A stretch of 40,486 bases of DNA from a virus. The position numbers and the translations under genes are program-made. The stretch's first letter is position 1; each line of letters starts with the position of its first letter. The stretch lies in the IMG/VR virus record IMGVR_UViG_3300005578_000208, positions 1 to 40,486 of that record; one strand, written 5' to 3'. Below the pieces are notes generated by a model that was not told the DNA's origin, made no database searches, and saw only the letters and a program-made list of their open reading frames with translations. Positions 22,013 through 30,608 of the stretch are shown here, one piece after another.

Positions 22013-22469
22013 GGTCGGAGCCGGAGCCGCCAGTCTGGTTCTGAGCCTGGCCGCTGGTGTTGTCGTGCATTTCGAGGGCTATGTCCCCGAGACCTACGCC
22101 GATCCGGTTGGCATACCGACTATCTGCTACGGCCACACGGGAGACGATGTAAGGCCCGGCGAGAAGCTTGGCCTGTCGCAGTGCGAGCAACTACTGCGTG
22201 GCGACCTGGCGGCAGCCTATGGGGCCGTACAGCGTTGTATCCATGTTCCGCTCAAGCCTTATGAGGCTGCGGCGTTTACCTCCTTCACCTACAACGTAGG
22301 CGCTACCGCTTTCTGCCAGTCCACGCTGGCCCGCAAGGCCAACTCCGGTGATATGCCCGGTGCCTGTGCGGAGATGAGCCGTTGGGTCTATTCGGACGGC
22401 GAGAAACTTCCTGGTCTAGTACGACGTAGGGCCGCTGAGCGAGCCCTGTGCAAGGGTAAGCAGTCATGA
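21993..22469 (+). CDS. Endolysin, GH24 lysozyme with signal-anchor N terminus
   Basis: A 158-residue muramidase. The N terminus MASTRLKVGAGAASLVLSL plus AAGVVV is weakly hydrophobic and Gly/Ala-rich, as in signal-arrest-release endolysins. The catalytic triad has T4 lysozyme spacing: Glu28 (HFEGY), Asp37 (YADPVG), Thr43 (IPTICYGHTG). PYEAAAFTSFTYNVG and RRRAAERALCKG are typical GH24 blocks. It cleaves peptidoglycan at lysis. There is no in-frame TAG. Confidence 0.92.
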   Translation: MASTRLKVGAGAASLVLSLAAGVVVHFEGYVPETYADPVGIPTICYGHTGDDVRPGEKLGLSQCEQLLRGDLAAAYGAVQRCIHVPLKPYEAAAFTSFTYNVGATAFCQSTLARKANSGDMPGACAEMSRWVYSDGEKLPGLVRRRAAERALCKGKQS

Positions 22470-23062
22470 AATCCTTGGTACATCTCCTGGTCATCAGCTC
22501 CCTCCTGACCTTCGCGGGATGTGCCACTAAGCCGTTAGAGACCATGCGACACACCGCAGTCCATCTACATTTCAGTGATGGCGCATGCTCTGGGACGGTA
22601 GTAGGCAAGCGATCGATCCTCACCGCAGAACATTGCTTGGACGGATCGGATGTCATCTCGGTGGACGGGGTGGATGTCAAAGTCACTCAGGTGATGAAGG
22701 ACGGCAAAGATCACGTCCTGCTGCTGACCGACCATGTGTTCGCGCAGTCGGCCGATGTGTCCGATGAGCCTGAGCAGGGCGCCGCAGTCTATGTTCTCGG
22801 CAATCCCGGCGAACTGGAGAGCTTCTACCGCCAAGGCTATATCGCCGGTTACAAGGACATCCGAGGCCAGCACGTCACGCTGTACGACCTCAACGGGTTC
22901 TACGGCGACTCTGGTGCAGGTGTGTTCGATAGCGATGGCCGAGTGGTCGGCGTGATATCGGTCCTCTACCAGCAGGTAGACAACGGATACATGAAGTTCA
23001 TGGGCTCGTATGGGCTGGCCTTCACTGATAAGCAGTGGCGGGCCGCCCAATCTATTCAGTGA
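22466..23062 (+). CDS. Trypsin-like serine protease lipoprotein in the lysis cassette
   Basis: A 198-residue protein with a lipoprotein signal ending LLTFAGC (Cys19). The protease triad is visible: His56 in ILTAEHC, Asp82 in GKDHVLLLT, Ser149 in GFYGDSGAGVF, plus Cys pair 41/57. It should sit in the outer membrane facing the periplasm. It is placed between endolysin and spanins, with ATGA overlap with the endolysin. A role in cutting envelope proteins at lysis, or in processing in the lysogen, is inferred. No in-frame TAG. Confidence 0.8.
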   Translation: MKSLVHLLVISSLLTFAGCATKPLETMRHTAVHLHFSDGACSGTVVGKRSILTAEHCLDGSDVISVDGVDVKVTQVMKDGKDHVLLLTDHVFAQSADVSDEPEQGAAVYVLGNPGELESFYRQGYIAGYKDIRGQHVTLYDLNGFYGDSGAGVFDSDGRVVGVISVLYQQVDNGYMKFMGSYGLAFTDKQWRAAQSIQ

Positions 23063-23069
23063 GGTCGCT

Positions 23070-23144
23070 ATGAAGCTGATTCTGTTGGCAATCGTGGCGA
23101 TTTATCTATTCATCATCTGCAAGTACGGGAAGCCGTGCGAATGA
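23070..23144 (+). CDS. Tiny membrane peptide in the lysis cassette
   Basis: A 24-residue peptide, MKLILLAIVAIYLFIICKYG followed by a short polar end. It is one membrane helix. The TGA overlaps the ATG of the i-spanin (ATGA). It may be an antiholin or holin-like peptide. Confidence 0.5.
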   Translation: MKLILLAIVAIYLFIICKYGKPCE

Positions 23145-23401
23145 GCCGCATCAAGCTGATCGTGATCGCCGTACTGGCAGTCGTCCTTCTTCTAGGTGGC
23201 TGGCACTTCGCCCGCGTCCACGACGAAGCCAAGCAATCCAAGGTTGAAATCAAGACTCAGAAGCAGATCACCAAGCGCGCACAGGTCCGAAGCCATGTTG
23301 AGCAGGAAACCCAAAAGCTTCCCGATGCGCCTATCCAGCGGATTGGCGATGCTGCTCCTGATAGCGCTGCTGGCAAGCTGCAAGACTGGGCAAGAGATTA
23401 A
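23141..23401 (+). CDS. i-spanin (Rz-like)
   Basis: An 86-residue protein: N-terminal membrane helix IKLIVIAVLAVVLLLGGWHF, then a long charged helix EAKQSKVEIKTQKQITKRAQ reaching into the periplasm. The o-spanin gene is embedded in another frame near its 3' end. Together the pair fuses inner and outer membranes in the last lysis step. No TAG. Confidence 0.75.
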   Translation: MSRIKLIVIAVLAVVLLLGGWHFARVHDEAKQSKVEIKTQKQITKRAQVRSHVEQETQKLPDAPIQRIGDAAPDSAAGKLQDWARD

Positions 23402-23549
23402 GCCGAGCAACGGTTGCGAATGGGTAAAGCCCATCTTCCCAAGCCGGGACGACCAGCTTACAGACGGAACCGCCCGGCAGATCCTAGATCACGACGAAAC
23501 CGGCAGGCAGATTTGCGGCTGGTCTAAACCCACCAAGGAGAAGAAATGA
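23325..23549 (+). CDS. o-spanin (Rz1-like lipoprotein)
   Basis: A 74-residue lipoprotein: MRLSSGLAMLLLIALLASC, with the lipobox Cys at residue 19, then a polar periplasmic part with Cys pairs. The ATG at 23325 is preferred because it starts a proper signal peptide; 23295 is an alternative. It overlaps the i-spanin frame by 77 bp, as in the embedded Rz/Rz1 pair. No TAG. Confidence 0.75.
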   Translation: MRLSSGLAMLLLIALLASCKTGQEIKPSNGCEWVKPIFPSRDDQLTDGTARQILDHDETGRQICGWSKPTKEKK

Positions 23550-23716
23550 GCGTTCCCACCTGGCTTGCTGGAAGCACTGTTGTCATTTAGCGCTCGGCCA
23601 ATGGTTACATCTGCATGCCCCGTGTTGGAGCAGATCCGAGCGAATGCGTGGTGTTTGAGACCTTCGCTGCGCTGACGTATTACTTGGGCTTCAACTACCA
23701 GCCTCCTGGTCCGTAA
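23546..23716 (+). CDS. Unknown 56-residue protein with one in-frame TAG
   Basis: From ATG 23546 (ATGA overlap with the o-spanin): MSVPTWLAGSTVVI-TAG-RSANGYICMPRVG ... NYQPPGP, TAA. TAG is codon 15 (23588-23590). The frame and start/stop overlaps with both neighbours show it is one gene and not two fragments. The function is unknown. Confidence 0.7.
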
Positions 23717-23811
23717 TGAGCAAGGGTAGCGATCGCAGGCCACCGGCTGTCGATGACAAGACGCTGGCTGACAATTGGTCGCGCATCTTTGGCAAGCATG
23801 ATGGGGCGTAG
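23716..23811 (+). CDS. Small conserved phage protein ending at TAG inside the tRNA gene
   Basis: A 31-residue product, MSKGSDRRPPAVDDKTLADN then WSRIFGKHDGA; this SKGSDRRP...W..IFG pattern is a widespread tiny phage protein. Its TAG (23809-23811) is formed by bases 8-10 of the suppressor tRNA. If TAG is read as Gln, translation continues 25 more codons through the whole tRNA gene to TAA at 23887-23889. Relatives are of the short size, so here TAG may still act as a stop. This is the only late gene where I prefer that reading. Confidence 0.6.
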   Translation: MSKGSDRRPPAVDDKTLADNWSRIFGKHDGA

Positions 23812-23876
23812 CATAACGGTAATGCCACGGACTCTAACTCCGCCCAATCTCCGTTCGAATCGGAGCGCCCCCGCCA
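23802..23876 (+). tRNA. Amber suppressor tRNA, anticodon CUA, probably tRNA-Gln
   Basis: A 75-base cloverleaf with encoded CCA. Acceptor 23802-23808/23866-23872 has six pairs and a U1-C72 mismatch. The D arm is GCAT/ATGC (23811-23814, 23822-23825) and the anticodon stem 23827-23831/23839-23843 with loop CTCTAAC holds anticodon CTA at 23834-23836. The T arm CTCCG/CGGAG has loop TTCGAAT, then discriminator G (23873) and CCA. G73, G2-C71, G3-C70, a weak 1-72 pair and U35 are the known identity elements for glutaminyl-tRNA synthetase. A CUA anticodon reads TAG. It lies inside the late operon between the lysis and packaging genes, overlapping the gene at 23716. Confidence 0.93.
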
Positions 23877-23921
23877 TGAAGAAGGCTAACTGGCGTCGCT
23901 TTAGAGAGTAGGTGCCGTAGC

Positions 23922-24125
23922 GTGAACGTTCTTGAGTCCATTGACGAGCAAGTGGCCGGCATTGTCCGCACTTACGCCCAAGAGAACGAGCTAGCCGTCC
24001 TGGTCAGAACCAATGGCAATGATGTACGTGTCATCGCTCCGAATGCTCAGCGCGATGTGTTAGCGAAGATGCTTCGTATCGCCGCTAGCATGCTGGAAGA
24101 GCCGGCGAGCAGGCAGTTCAACTAA
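23922..24125 (+). CDS. Unknown 67-residue protein
   Basis: GTG start at 23922. The product begins MNVLESIDEQVAGIVRTYAQ and has a short beta part LAVLVRTNGNDVRVIAPN, then a helix. It ends TAA with no TAG. It lies between the suppressor tRNA and the small terminase gene. A small frame at 23876-23935 with two TAGs precedes it but is not convincing. Confidence 0.6.
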   Translation: MNVLESIDEQVAGIVRTYAQENELAVLVRTNGNDVRVIAPNAQRDVLAKMLRIAASMLEEPASRQFN

Positions 24126-24157
24126 ACGTAGACTGAATTTCAATCAGAGGAATCCTT

Positions 24158-24403
24158 ATGTCTCGCGGAGGTAAGCGCGAAGGCGCGGGCCGTCCAAAGG
24201 GCAGCCTCGACAAGAACAACAAGTAGCTCAGGGAGATGATCCTAGAGGCGCTCGATCGAAAGGGCGGCGTTGACTATTTAGCCAAACAGGCGGAAGAGCA
24301 TCCTGGACCATTTATGAGCCTTCTAGCCAAGGTCCTACCCATGCAGGTAACTGGCGAGAACGGCGATCCGCTTAAGGCTAGCATCACGGTTACCTTTGAA
24401 TGA
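24158..24403 (+). CDS. terS: Terminase small subunit, one in-frame TAG
   Basis: An 81-residue protein: [20 protein letters not shown], a basic N terminus ([11 protein letters not shown] is typical of DUF5681-like small terminases), TAG at codon 23 (24224-24226), then [14 protein letters not shown] and [19 protein letters not shown]. It should recognise the packaging site and hand DNA to the large subunit. ATGA overlap with terL. The TAG lies just after the DNA-binding region, so termination would give a 22-residue fragment. Confidence 0.8.
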
Positions 24404-25653
24404 CGGACGCTAAGTTCCCGGCCAAGCTCAAGCCTCTGTTCCAGGCTTGCCGCTACAAGGTGGCTCATGGTGGGCGTGGGAGCGCCAAGTCGTGGAGTTT
24501 TGCCCGCGCATTGCTTATCCAGGCAGCGTCGAAGCCGCTGCGTATCCTGTGCACGCGAGAGGTCCAGAAATCCATCAAGGATTCGGTGCACAAGCTTCTT
24601 GGCGACCAGATCCAGGCATTAGGCCTTGGCATGTTCTACGAAGTGCAGTAGAGCGTCATCAAGGGCGCCAATGGTTCGGAGTTCATATTTTCGGGCCTGA
24701 GTGATCAAACGGCCGAGTCAATTAAGTCGTTTGAAGGCGTGGACATTGTTTGGGTGGAAGAAGCCTAGGCAGTGAGTGATCGCAGTTGGTCGATCCTGAT
24801 CCCCACCATTCGAAAGGATGGATCGGAGATTTGGGTCAGCTTCAACCCCGAACTTGACACTGATCCAACATGGGTGCGGTTTGTGGAGAATCCTCCACCC
24901 GGCGCCTGGGTGATCGATGTCAACTACCATGACAACCCATGGTTCCCTGAGGTCCTGGAGAAAGAGCGCAGACACGCCAAGGCGACGCTTCCAGAGTCAG
25001 ACTACCTGAACATCTGGGAGGGCAAGTGCAAGCCCGCCATAACGGGCGCTATCTACGCCGATGAGGTAGCCGCAACGCTTACCTCGGGGCGTATCTGCGA
25101 ACTCCCGTATGAGCCTTCCATGAAGGCTCATGCCGTCTTCGACCTGGGTTGGAACGACAAGATGTCAATCATCCTGGCGCAACGGCACATCAGCTAGCTC
25201 AGGGCTATCGAGTACATCGAGGACAGCCACAAAACGCTAGACCACTATTCGGCTGAGTTGAAGAAGAAGAATTGGAATTGGGGCACGATATGGCTCCCGC
25301 ACGATGGTCAGCACAAGGACTACAAGTCTGGCAAGTCGGCTGAACAGATCATGCGCGAACTAGGCTGGGACGTTCGGATCATTCCCAACCAGCCAATCGA
25401 GGCCGGCATACGCAATGCTCGCCGAGGGTTCGCCCAGACCTATTTCGACAAGGGAAAGACAGAACGTCTCGTGCAGTGCTTGAAGCGCTATCGCCGCAGC
25501 GTACCAACTACGACAGGTGAGCCTGGCGCCCCCATCCATGACGAGTGGAGTCATGGCGCAGACGCCTTTCGCTACCTTCACATCGTTGCCGAATCTCTGT
25601 CCAATGACAGCTGGGGCGGTAAACTCACCTACAAGAGCCTGGCAACCGCATGA
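24400..25653 (+). CDS. terL: Terminase large subunit, three in-frame TAGs
   Basis: 417 residues, the packaging ATPase/nuclease. Walker A is [12 protein letters not shown] (residues 23-34). Walker B is [10 protein letters not shown] followed directly by TAG (codon 123, 24766-24768); related terminases have EEAQ here. [17 protein letters not shown] is the coupling motif, and the nuclease acidic residues are in [10 protein letters not shown] and the late [12 protein letters not shown] block. Other TAGs are at codon 84 (24649-24651) and codon 266 (25195-25197). The frame is otherwise open with TGA at the end. Read in the standard code the gene would be broken into four pieces. Confidence 0.93.
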
Positions 25654-27827
25654 AACAGTCACCCATGACCGACTCGCAGCTGTGCGCTGTGATCGATTAT
25701 GAGCGCTCCTAGGGCATCGGTATCGATGATGAGCTGTCGTCCGATCGAGCCAAGGCGGACGCCTTCTACATCGGATACGCCACTGGCGTACTAGCCCCAC
25801 CGGACGTTGATGGTCGATCCAGGGTCGTCAGTAAACAGCTGATGGAGGTGGTCGAATGGGCTATGCCATCGCTGATGCGCATGTTCTGCGCCGATGACGA
25901 CGTTATCAGATTCGAGCCATCCTGCCAGGGAGACGAGCAGGTATGTAAGCAAGCGACGGACTATTGTGCCTACGTGCTGCATCGCAAGAATGACGGCTTC
26001 ACAGTACTACACGACGCCATCAAGTCGGCCCTGATTACTCGCTGTGGCTGGGTGAAAGTCTACTGTGAGCACACTTGGGATGTGCGCCAGAGCCATTATC
26101 AAGGACTGACAGATGTCGAGGTGCAGTCGCTTGAGGCTAATGAAAACCTGACGATCGATGAGATTGAGCAGGTACAGGAGGTTCAAGTACCCGTAGTAAA
26201 CGGTCAGCCGATGGGTGCTCAGCAGTAGCCGGCTACATTCAACGTACGCTGTTCGATTCGCAACAAGAAGACCAACTTCCGCGTGGTTGGTGTGCCGCCA
26301 GAGCAGATGTGGGCCAGCAAGGACAGCCGCAATCTCGATGAGCTGCGCTGTATAGGACAGGATACGCCGCGCACGGTATCTGAGCTTAAGAGCCTGGGCT
26401 ACGATCCGGAACTCGTGGATCAGATTCCTACGGGGACGGAGAACGACACCTACGGCGAACGCTACGAGCGCGAGAAGTACGACAACTCGTGGACCACGAA
26501 CAACTACGAGACGCAGGACGCCAGCCAGCGCACGGTGATCCTGTAGGAGGCATACCTGCGGGTAGACTATGACGGTGACGGCGTGGCCGAATATCGCCGC
26601 GTGGTGAAGTCTGGCCCCATTGTCTTCGAGAACGAGGTGGTAGACGACCACCCGTTCGCCTTCTTTACCCCTTTCCTGATGCCATACAAGCTGACTGGCA
26701 TCAGCCTTTACGATCTTGTCGAGGACTTGCAGCGAATACAGACGGCAATCAATCGCCAGTATCTGGACAACTTGTACCTCGCCAACACGCCCATGCGTGG
26801 CGTGGTTGAGGGCATGGTTACGCTGGACGATCTGCTCAATCCTCGCCCAGGCGGCATTGTCCGTATGAAGGGTACGCAGGTTATCCAAGACCTGACTGTG
26901 CCAGATATCGGGCCGTCTGCCATGGCCGGAATCCAGTACTTCCAGAGCGTCCGCGACAGCCGAACTGGCATCAAGGAGTTCTCGCAGGGCCTAGTGGGCG
27001 ATGAGCTATCCAAGTCGAATATCGGCTCCCAGGGTGTTGCGTTACTCCATGATGCTGCCGCTCAGCGCATTGAGCTGATTGCCAGGGTATTGGCCGAGAC
27101 TGGCATCAAGCGCATCTACAAGCTTCTTCTGAAGCTGATTTGCCAGTACCAGAGCGGTCCCGTGGAAGCTCGCATCTCCGGCCAGTGGGTGGAATTCGAC
27201 CCATCGACCTGGCAGGACGACTACGACATGGTTGTATCGGTCGGCATGGGCCAGGAAAGCAAGCAGGTGCGCATCCAGAACGCCATGATGATGCTGTCTG
27301 CCCAGCAGCAGGCCGGGCAATATGGCTTTGTCCAGCCGCAGAACGCGTTCAACGGCCTGGAAGATCTGGCCCAGGCCATGGGGAAGAAAGATCCTACGCG
27401 GTACTTCACGCCTCCGCAGAACATGCCTCCTCCGCAGCAACAGCCTTCCGAGGCTGAAAAGCAGATGCAGGTGGAGCAGTTCAAGGCGCAGTCTGCGGCT
27501 CAGCTCCAGGCCCAGAAGCATCAGCTTGACGCGCAGGGTGAAGTGCTTAAACAGCAGGCCCAGGCCGCCCAGCAGCAGCATGAGAAAGAGCTTGAGGCAC
27601 AGCGCAACATGCTCCAGATGCAGCAGGACGAACGCCTGGCGACTGTTAAGGCTCAGCTTGATGCCGAATTGGCTAGGTTTAAGGCCGAGCTACAGGCTCA
27701 GACGCAGATTGAGGTGGCCCGCATCAATGCTGAGGCCAAGATCGCCGCCGCCAAGACGATGGGTGCTAAGGATGCGTCTACTGCCGACGCCGACGTGGCC
27801 TATGAGCAACTAAACGAGACCAAGTGA
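25650..27827 (+). CDS. Portal protein (P22-like), three in-frame TAGs
   Basis: 725 residues with TAG read as sense, the same length as the P22 portal. TAGs are codon 21 (25710-25712), 193 (26226-26228) and 299 (26544-26546). Blocks include YIGYATGVLAPPDVDGRS, LVEDLQRIQTAINRQYLDN and SVRDSRTGIKEFSQGL, and the C-terminal quarter is a Gln-rich coiled coil. The portal forms the dodecameric DNA channel at one capsid vertex. It is coupled to terL by ATGA and to the next gene by TGATG. Confidence 0.9.
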
Positions 27828-28138
27828 TGGATGAAGTCGAACGCGGTTATCGGGACAAGCTTGAAGATGAGTTGCGTCAAGGTGAAGCAGCCTCTCAACT
27901 CCTTCGGCATCCCTTGTTTGTCTCGGCTTTCGAGACGCTTGAACAGGAAATCGTTGACCAATGGAAACAATCAACCAGCCTAAGCGCGGACGGCCGCGAA
28001 AAACTCCACACGATGCTGTACTTGCTCGGCAGGGTGAGGATGCATGTGGAGAAGCATGTGGAGACCGGAAAGTTGTCCGAGGCGACGTTGAAGCAAAAGC
28101 TGGCCCGAATGGTTGGAAAGAGCTAGACGCCACTCTGA
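27827..28138 (+). CDS. Unknown head-region protein with TAG just before TGA
   Basis: A 103-residue helical protein: MDEVERGYRDKLEDELRQGE, FVSAFETLEQEIVDQWKQ, KLARMVGKS. TAG at codon 100 (28124-28126) is followed by three codons and TGA (28136-28138). Under recoding the product gains Gln-Thr-Pro-Leu, and nothing important changes. It follows the portal in the usual place for a small packaging-associated protein. Confidence 0.65.
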
Positions 28139-28293
28139 ACCGGCTGGCATTAGAGCTTCGCCCCAAGACCATCTGCCGCGTGTGGGTGGATTTCGAGGCT
28201 CCCGAGCATTGGAGCGGACATTTCTGCGGCGCCAAGGTCGACAAGGGGCCTTGGAAAGTGCTGCTTAATACTGGCGAGTCCATTTCGCCCTAA
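27961..28293 (+). CDS. Unknown basic protein overlapping the previous gene out of frame
   Basis: 110 residues from ATG 27961, METINQPKRGRPRKTPHD, an AT-hook-like start. The unique C-terminal part is LDATLNRLALELRPKTICRV, then WSGHFCGAKVDKGPWKVLL. It overlaps 178 bp of the upstream gene in another frame. The region 28139-28293 is coding only in this frame, which supports it being real; the exact start is less certain. No TAG. Confidence 0.5.
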   Translation: METINQPKRGRPRKTPHDAVLARQGEDACGEACGDRKVVRGDVEAKAGPNGWKELDATLNRLALELRPKTICRVWVDFEAPEHWSGHFCGAKVDKGPWKVLLNTGESISP

Positions 28294-28313
28294 TCACAAC
28301 TTAAGGAAACACC

Positions 28314-29297
28314 ATGAGCAACCCGATCGATGGGACTCAGCCCGAAGGCGGCATGAGTGAAGAGGACATCCTGGCCCGACTGACGCCGCGCGAGGAAGAA
28401 GAGCAGAAGGAGGCCACGCCATCCGACGAATAGGCCGGGGGCGGTGAAGAAAACGGAGGCGACCATGGACAGGAAGCAGAGCATCAGGAAGAGGCCCATG
28501 ACGAACAACAGGATCAGACGCCCGAAGAACTGAAATGGCTTGCCAACAAGCACAAAATCACAGTTCAGGGACAGGAAATTGAAGTAAGCGCTGACGAGGC
28601 CTTCAAGGGCTATATGCGTCAGCAGGACTATACCCGCAAGACTCAGGAAGCAGCAGAGCAATCCCGAAAGGCGGATGAACTCTTTCAGCACGTACAGAAG
28701 GAATACGCATCGCGTATTAACCAACTGGACGTTCTGGGGTCTTCGTTGTATAGGGAACTGGTTGGCGACCAAGCTAAACTTGCGACTTTGATCGAAACTG
28801 ACCCGCAGGAATATCTGCGGCAGCAAGCAGCCATGCAAACCAAGGTGAGCATGCTGCAGCAGGTACAGCAGGCCTAGCAGGAGCACAGGGATCAGCAAGC
28901 CAACCAGGCGGAGCAGCATCGCCAGGAGCTTCTGGACCGCAGCGAAAAGGCTTTGCTCGAAGCACTTCCCACCTGGCGTGACGCCGATAAGCGCACTGCC
29001 GAGCAAAAGGAAGTAGCTCAGTTCCTTCTCAGTAACGGTTATTCAGCGGCTGACATCAACGGTCTTTATGACCATCGAGCCGTCCTTCTTGCCCGCAAGG
29101 CAATGCTTTGGGATAAGGCTCAGGCCGCACGTCAGAAGCAAGTCAATGCCCAGACAAGCCCGCCAAAGGCGGTGAAGCCTGGCGCATCCAACCCAACCAA
29201 CACTAAGCAGAACCAGACCCAGCAGGCATTCGCCAAATTCCGGAAGTCCGGACGAGATGATGATGCCGTGGCCTATCTGCTCTCTCGCTCTCAATGA
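28314..29297 (+). CDS. Scaffold-like protein, two in-frame TAGs
   Basis: 327 residues, acidic N terminus (MSEEDILARLTPREEEEQ, GGGEENGGDHGQEAEHQEEA) and long Gln-rich helices after residue 90, typical of capsid scaffolding proteins placed between portal and coat genes. TAGs are codon 40 (28431-28433) and codon 188 (28875-28877); the second lies in QQVQQA-TAG-QEHRDQQ, a glutamine-rich tract. It directs procapsid assembly and leaves before maturation, by family knowledge. Confidence 0.8.
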
Positions 29298-29307
29298 GGA
29301 TTGAATC

Positions 29308-30240
29308 ATGGCTGTGATCACCAATACTTTCACGACCTACGCCGCGATCGGCTAGCGTGAAGACCTGTCGGATGTCATCGACAACATTTCTCCGACCGAA
29401 ACCCCGTTTCAGTCGGCCCTGAAGAAGGTCAAGGCTGAGGCTCGCTTCCACGAGTGGCAGACCGACTCTCTGGCTGCCGCCGCTAACAACGCCCAGATCG
29501 AAGGCGATGACATCTCGTCCTTCCAGGCCGTCAGTCCGACCACGCGCTGGGGTAACTACACCCAGATCAGCTACAAGAACTTTGTCATTGCTGACACTGA
29601 GGAAGTGGTCAACAAGGCTGGCCGCAAGTCGGAAGTGGCCTATCAGAAGGTCAAGCGCATCAAAGAGCTGAAGCGCGATGCCGAGGTTGCCCTGATTCAG
29701 AACCAGACGTTCAACGCAGGTGCGCTGGGCACGGCTCGCCAGGCTCGCGGCTTGGCTGGCTGGATCACGCAGGGTTCGGTGGGTGCTACTGGCTCCTTCC
29801 CGGTGCCGTCCACCAACACCGCTCCTGTGGCCGGTACGGCCCGAGCCTTCTCGGAAGCGCTGGTGAAGGCTGCGATGCAAACCGCCTACACTGCTGGCGG
29901 TGCTCCCAACCTGATGCTCCTGCGTCCGTCGGATAAGTAGGTTCAGTCGACATTTACTGGCAACGCCACCCGTTTCGAGGATGCGGACAGCAACAAGCTG
30001 CACGCCGCGTTCTCGTTCTACCTGACGGACTTTGGCACCCTGAAGTGCGTGCCGGATCGCTTCATGGACGCTGCGGCGTACCTGATCGACCCGGAGCATG
30101 TTTCCCTTGCCACTCTGCGCCCGCTGGAATACAAGCCGCTGGCGAAGACGGGCGATGCGGAAAAGGCCCTGTTGACCTGGGAATACACGCTGCGCATGGA
30201 CAACAAGGATGCCCATGCCCAGATCCGCGACTTGTCGTAA
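29308..30240 (+). CDS. Major capsid protein (SU10/DUF5309-like), two in-frame TAGs
   Basis: 310 residues. The N-terminal block AIG-TAG-REDLSDVIDNISPTETPFQSAL is diagnostic for this HK97-fold group; TAG is codon 16 (29353-29355). Later blocks are RFHEWQTDSLA, KSEVAYQKVKRIKELKRDAEVALIQNQ and MLLRPSDK-TAG-VQSTFTG (codon 211, 29938-29940). It would be made in hundreds of copies per virion, so suppression at its two TAGs must be efficient. It ends TAA. Confidence 0.88.
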
Positions 30241-30296
30241 TCCTGACTGAAACTTGGGGCCGGCATCTCGTCGGCCCCTTTCTTCCGGAGCTTCCC

Positions 30297-30608
30297 ATGG
30301 GCTATCAGTCCCCGATCTTCTCGGTGGATGTCAACGTTACCGGCGTCAACATTACGACCGGTGCGGCGTCGGCTTCTGCTTCCATTCCAAATAACTCCGC
30401 TGGCGTTGTGGCCCGCTATGTGCGAGTCACCGCCACTCAGTATGCCCATATCAAGGTAGGTAAAGGCTCGGCCACCGCCCTGGCTACCGACACGATGGTC
30501 ATTCCTGGCGAGGCACTCATCTTCTGCTGTTCTGGTGCCGACACCATCGCCGCTATTTAGGACACAACCGCCGGCATGGTGAACATTGTTCCTCTGGAGT
30601 GGGCATGA
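30297..30608 (+). CDS. Small capsid-region beta protein, one in-frame TAG
   Basis: 103 residues: MGYQSPIFSVDVNVTGVNIT, a beta-rich body YVRVTATQYAHIKVGKGSA, TAG at codon 88 (30558-30560) in GADTIAAI-TAG-DTTAGMVNIVPLEWA, then TGA. The 'A-G-M-V-N-I-V' end after the TAG is needed to complete the fold. It may be a decoration or head-completion protein; position only. Confidence 0.7.

Noticed and set aside
23802-23876. Pyrrolysine-type tRNA reading TAG
   Set aside because: The tRNA has a normal bacterial cloverleaf with Gln identity features, and no PylS or pyrrolysine synthesis gene is visible.
23876-23935. Small frame MKKANWRRFRE with two TAGs after the tRNA
   Set aside because: Its ATG is made from the tRNA CCA end, it is only 19 residues and it overlaps the next start. 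Cannot be supported.
26007-26888. Long minus-strand open frame opposite the portal gene
   Set aside because: Antisense to the recoded portal; composition is unlike real proteins and the plus-strand product is a recognisable portal.
28290-29006. Leucine-rich minus-strand frame resembling a membrane protein
   Set aside because: Leucines come from reversed CAG/TAG/AAG codons of the scaffold gene; no ribosome site or context.
29203-30216. Long minus-strand open frame opposite the capsid gene
   Set aside because: It is the antisense of a clear capsid gene. TAG on the plus strand is CTA (Leu) on the minus strand, so antisense frames stay open.
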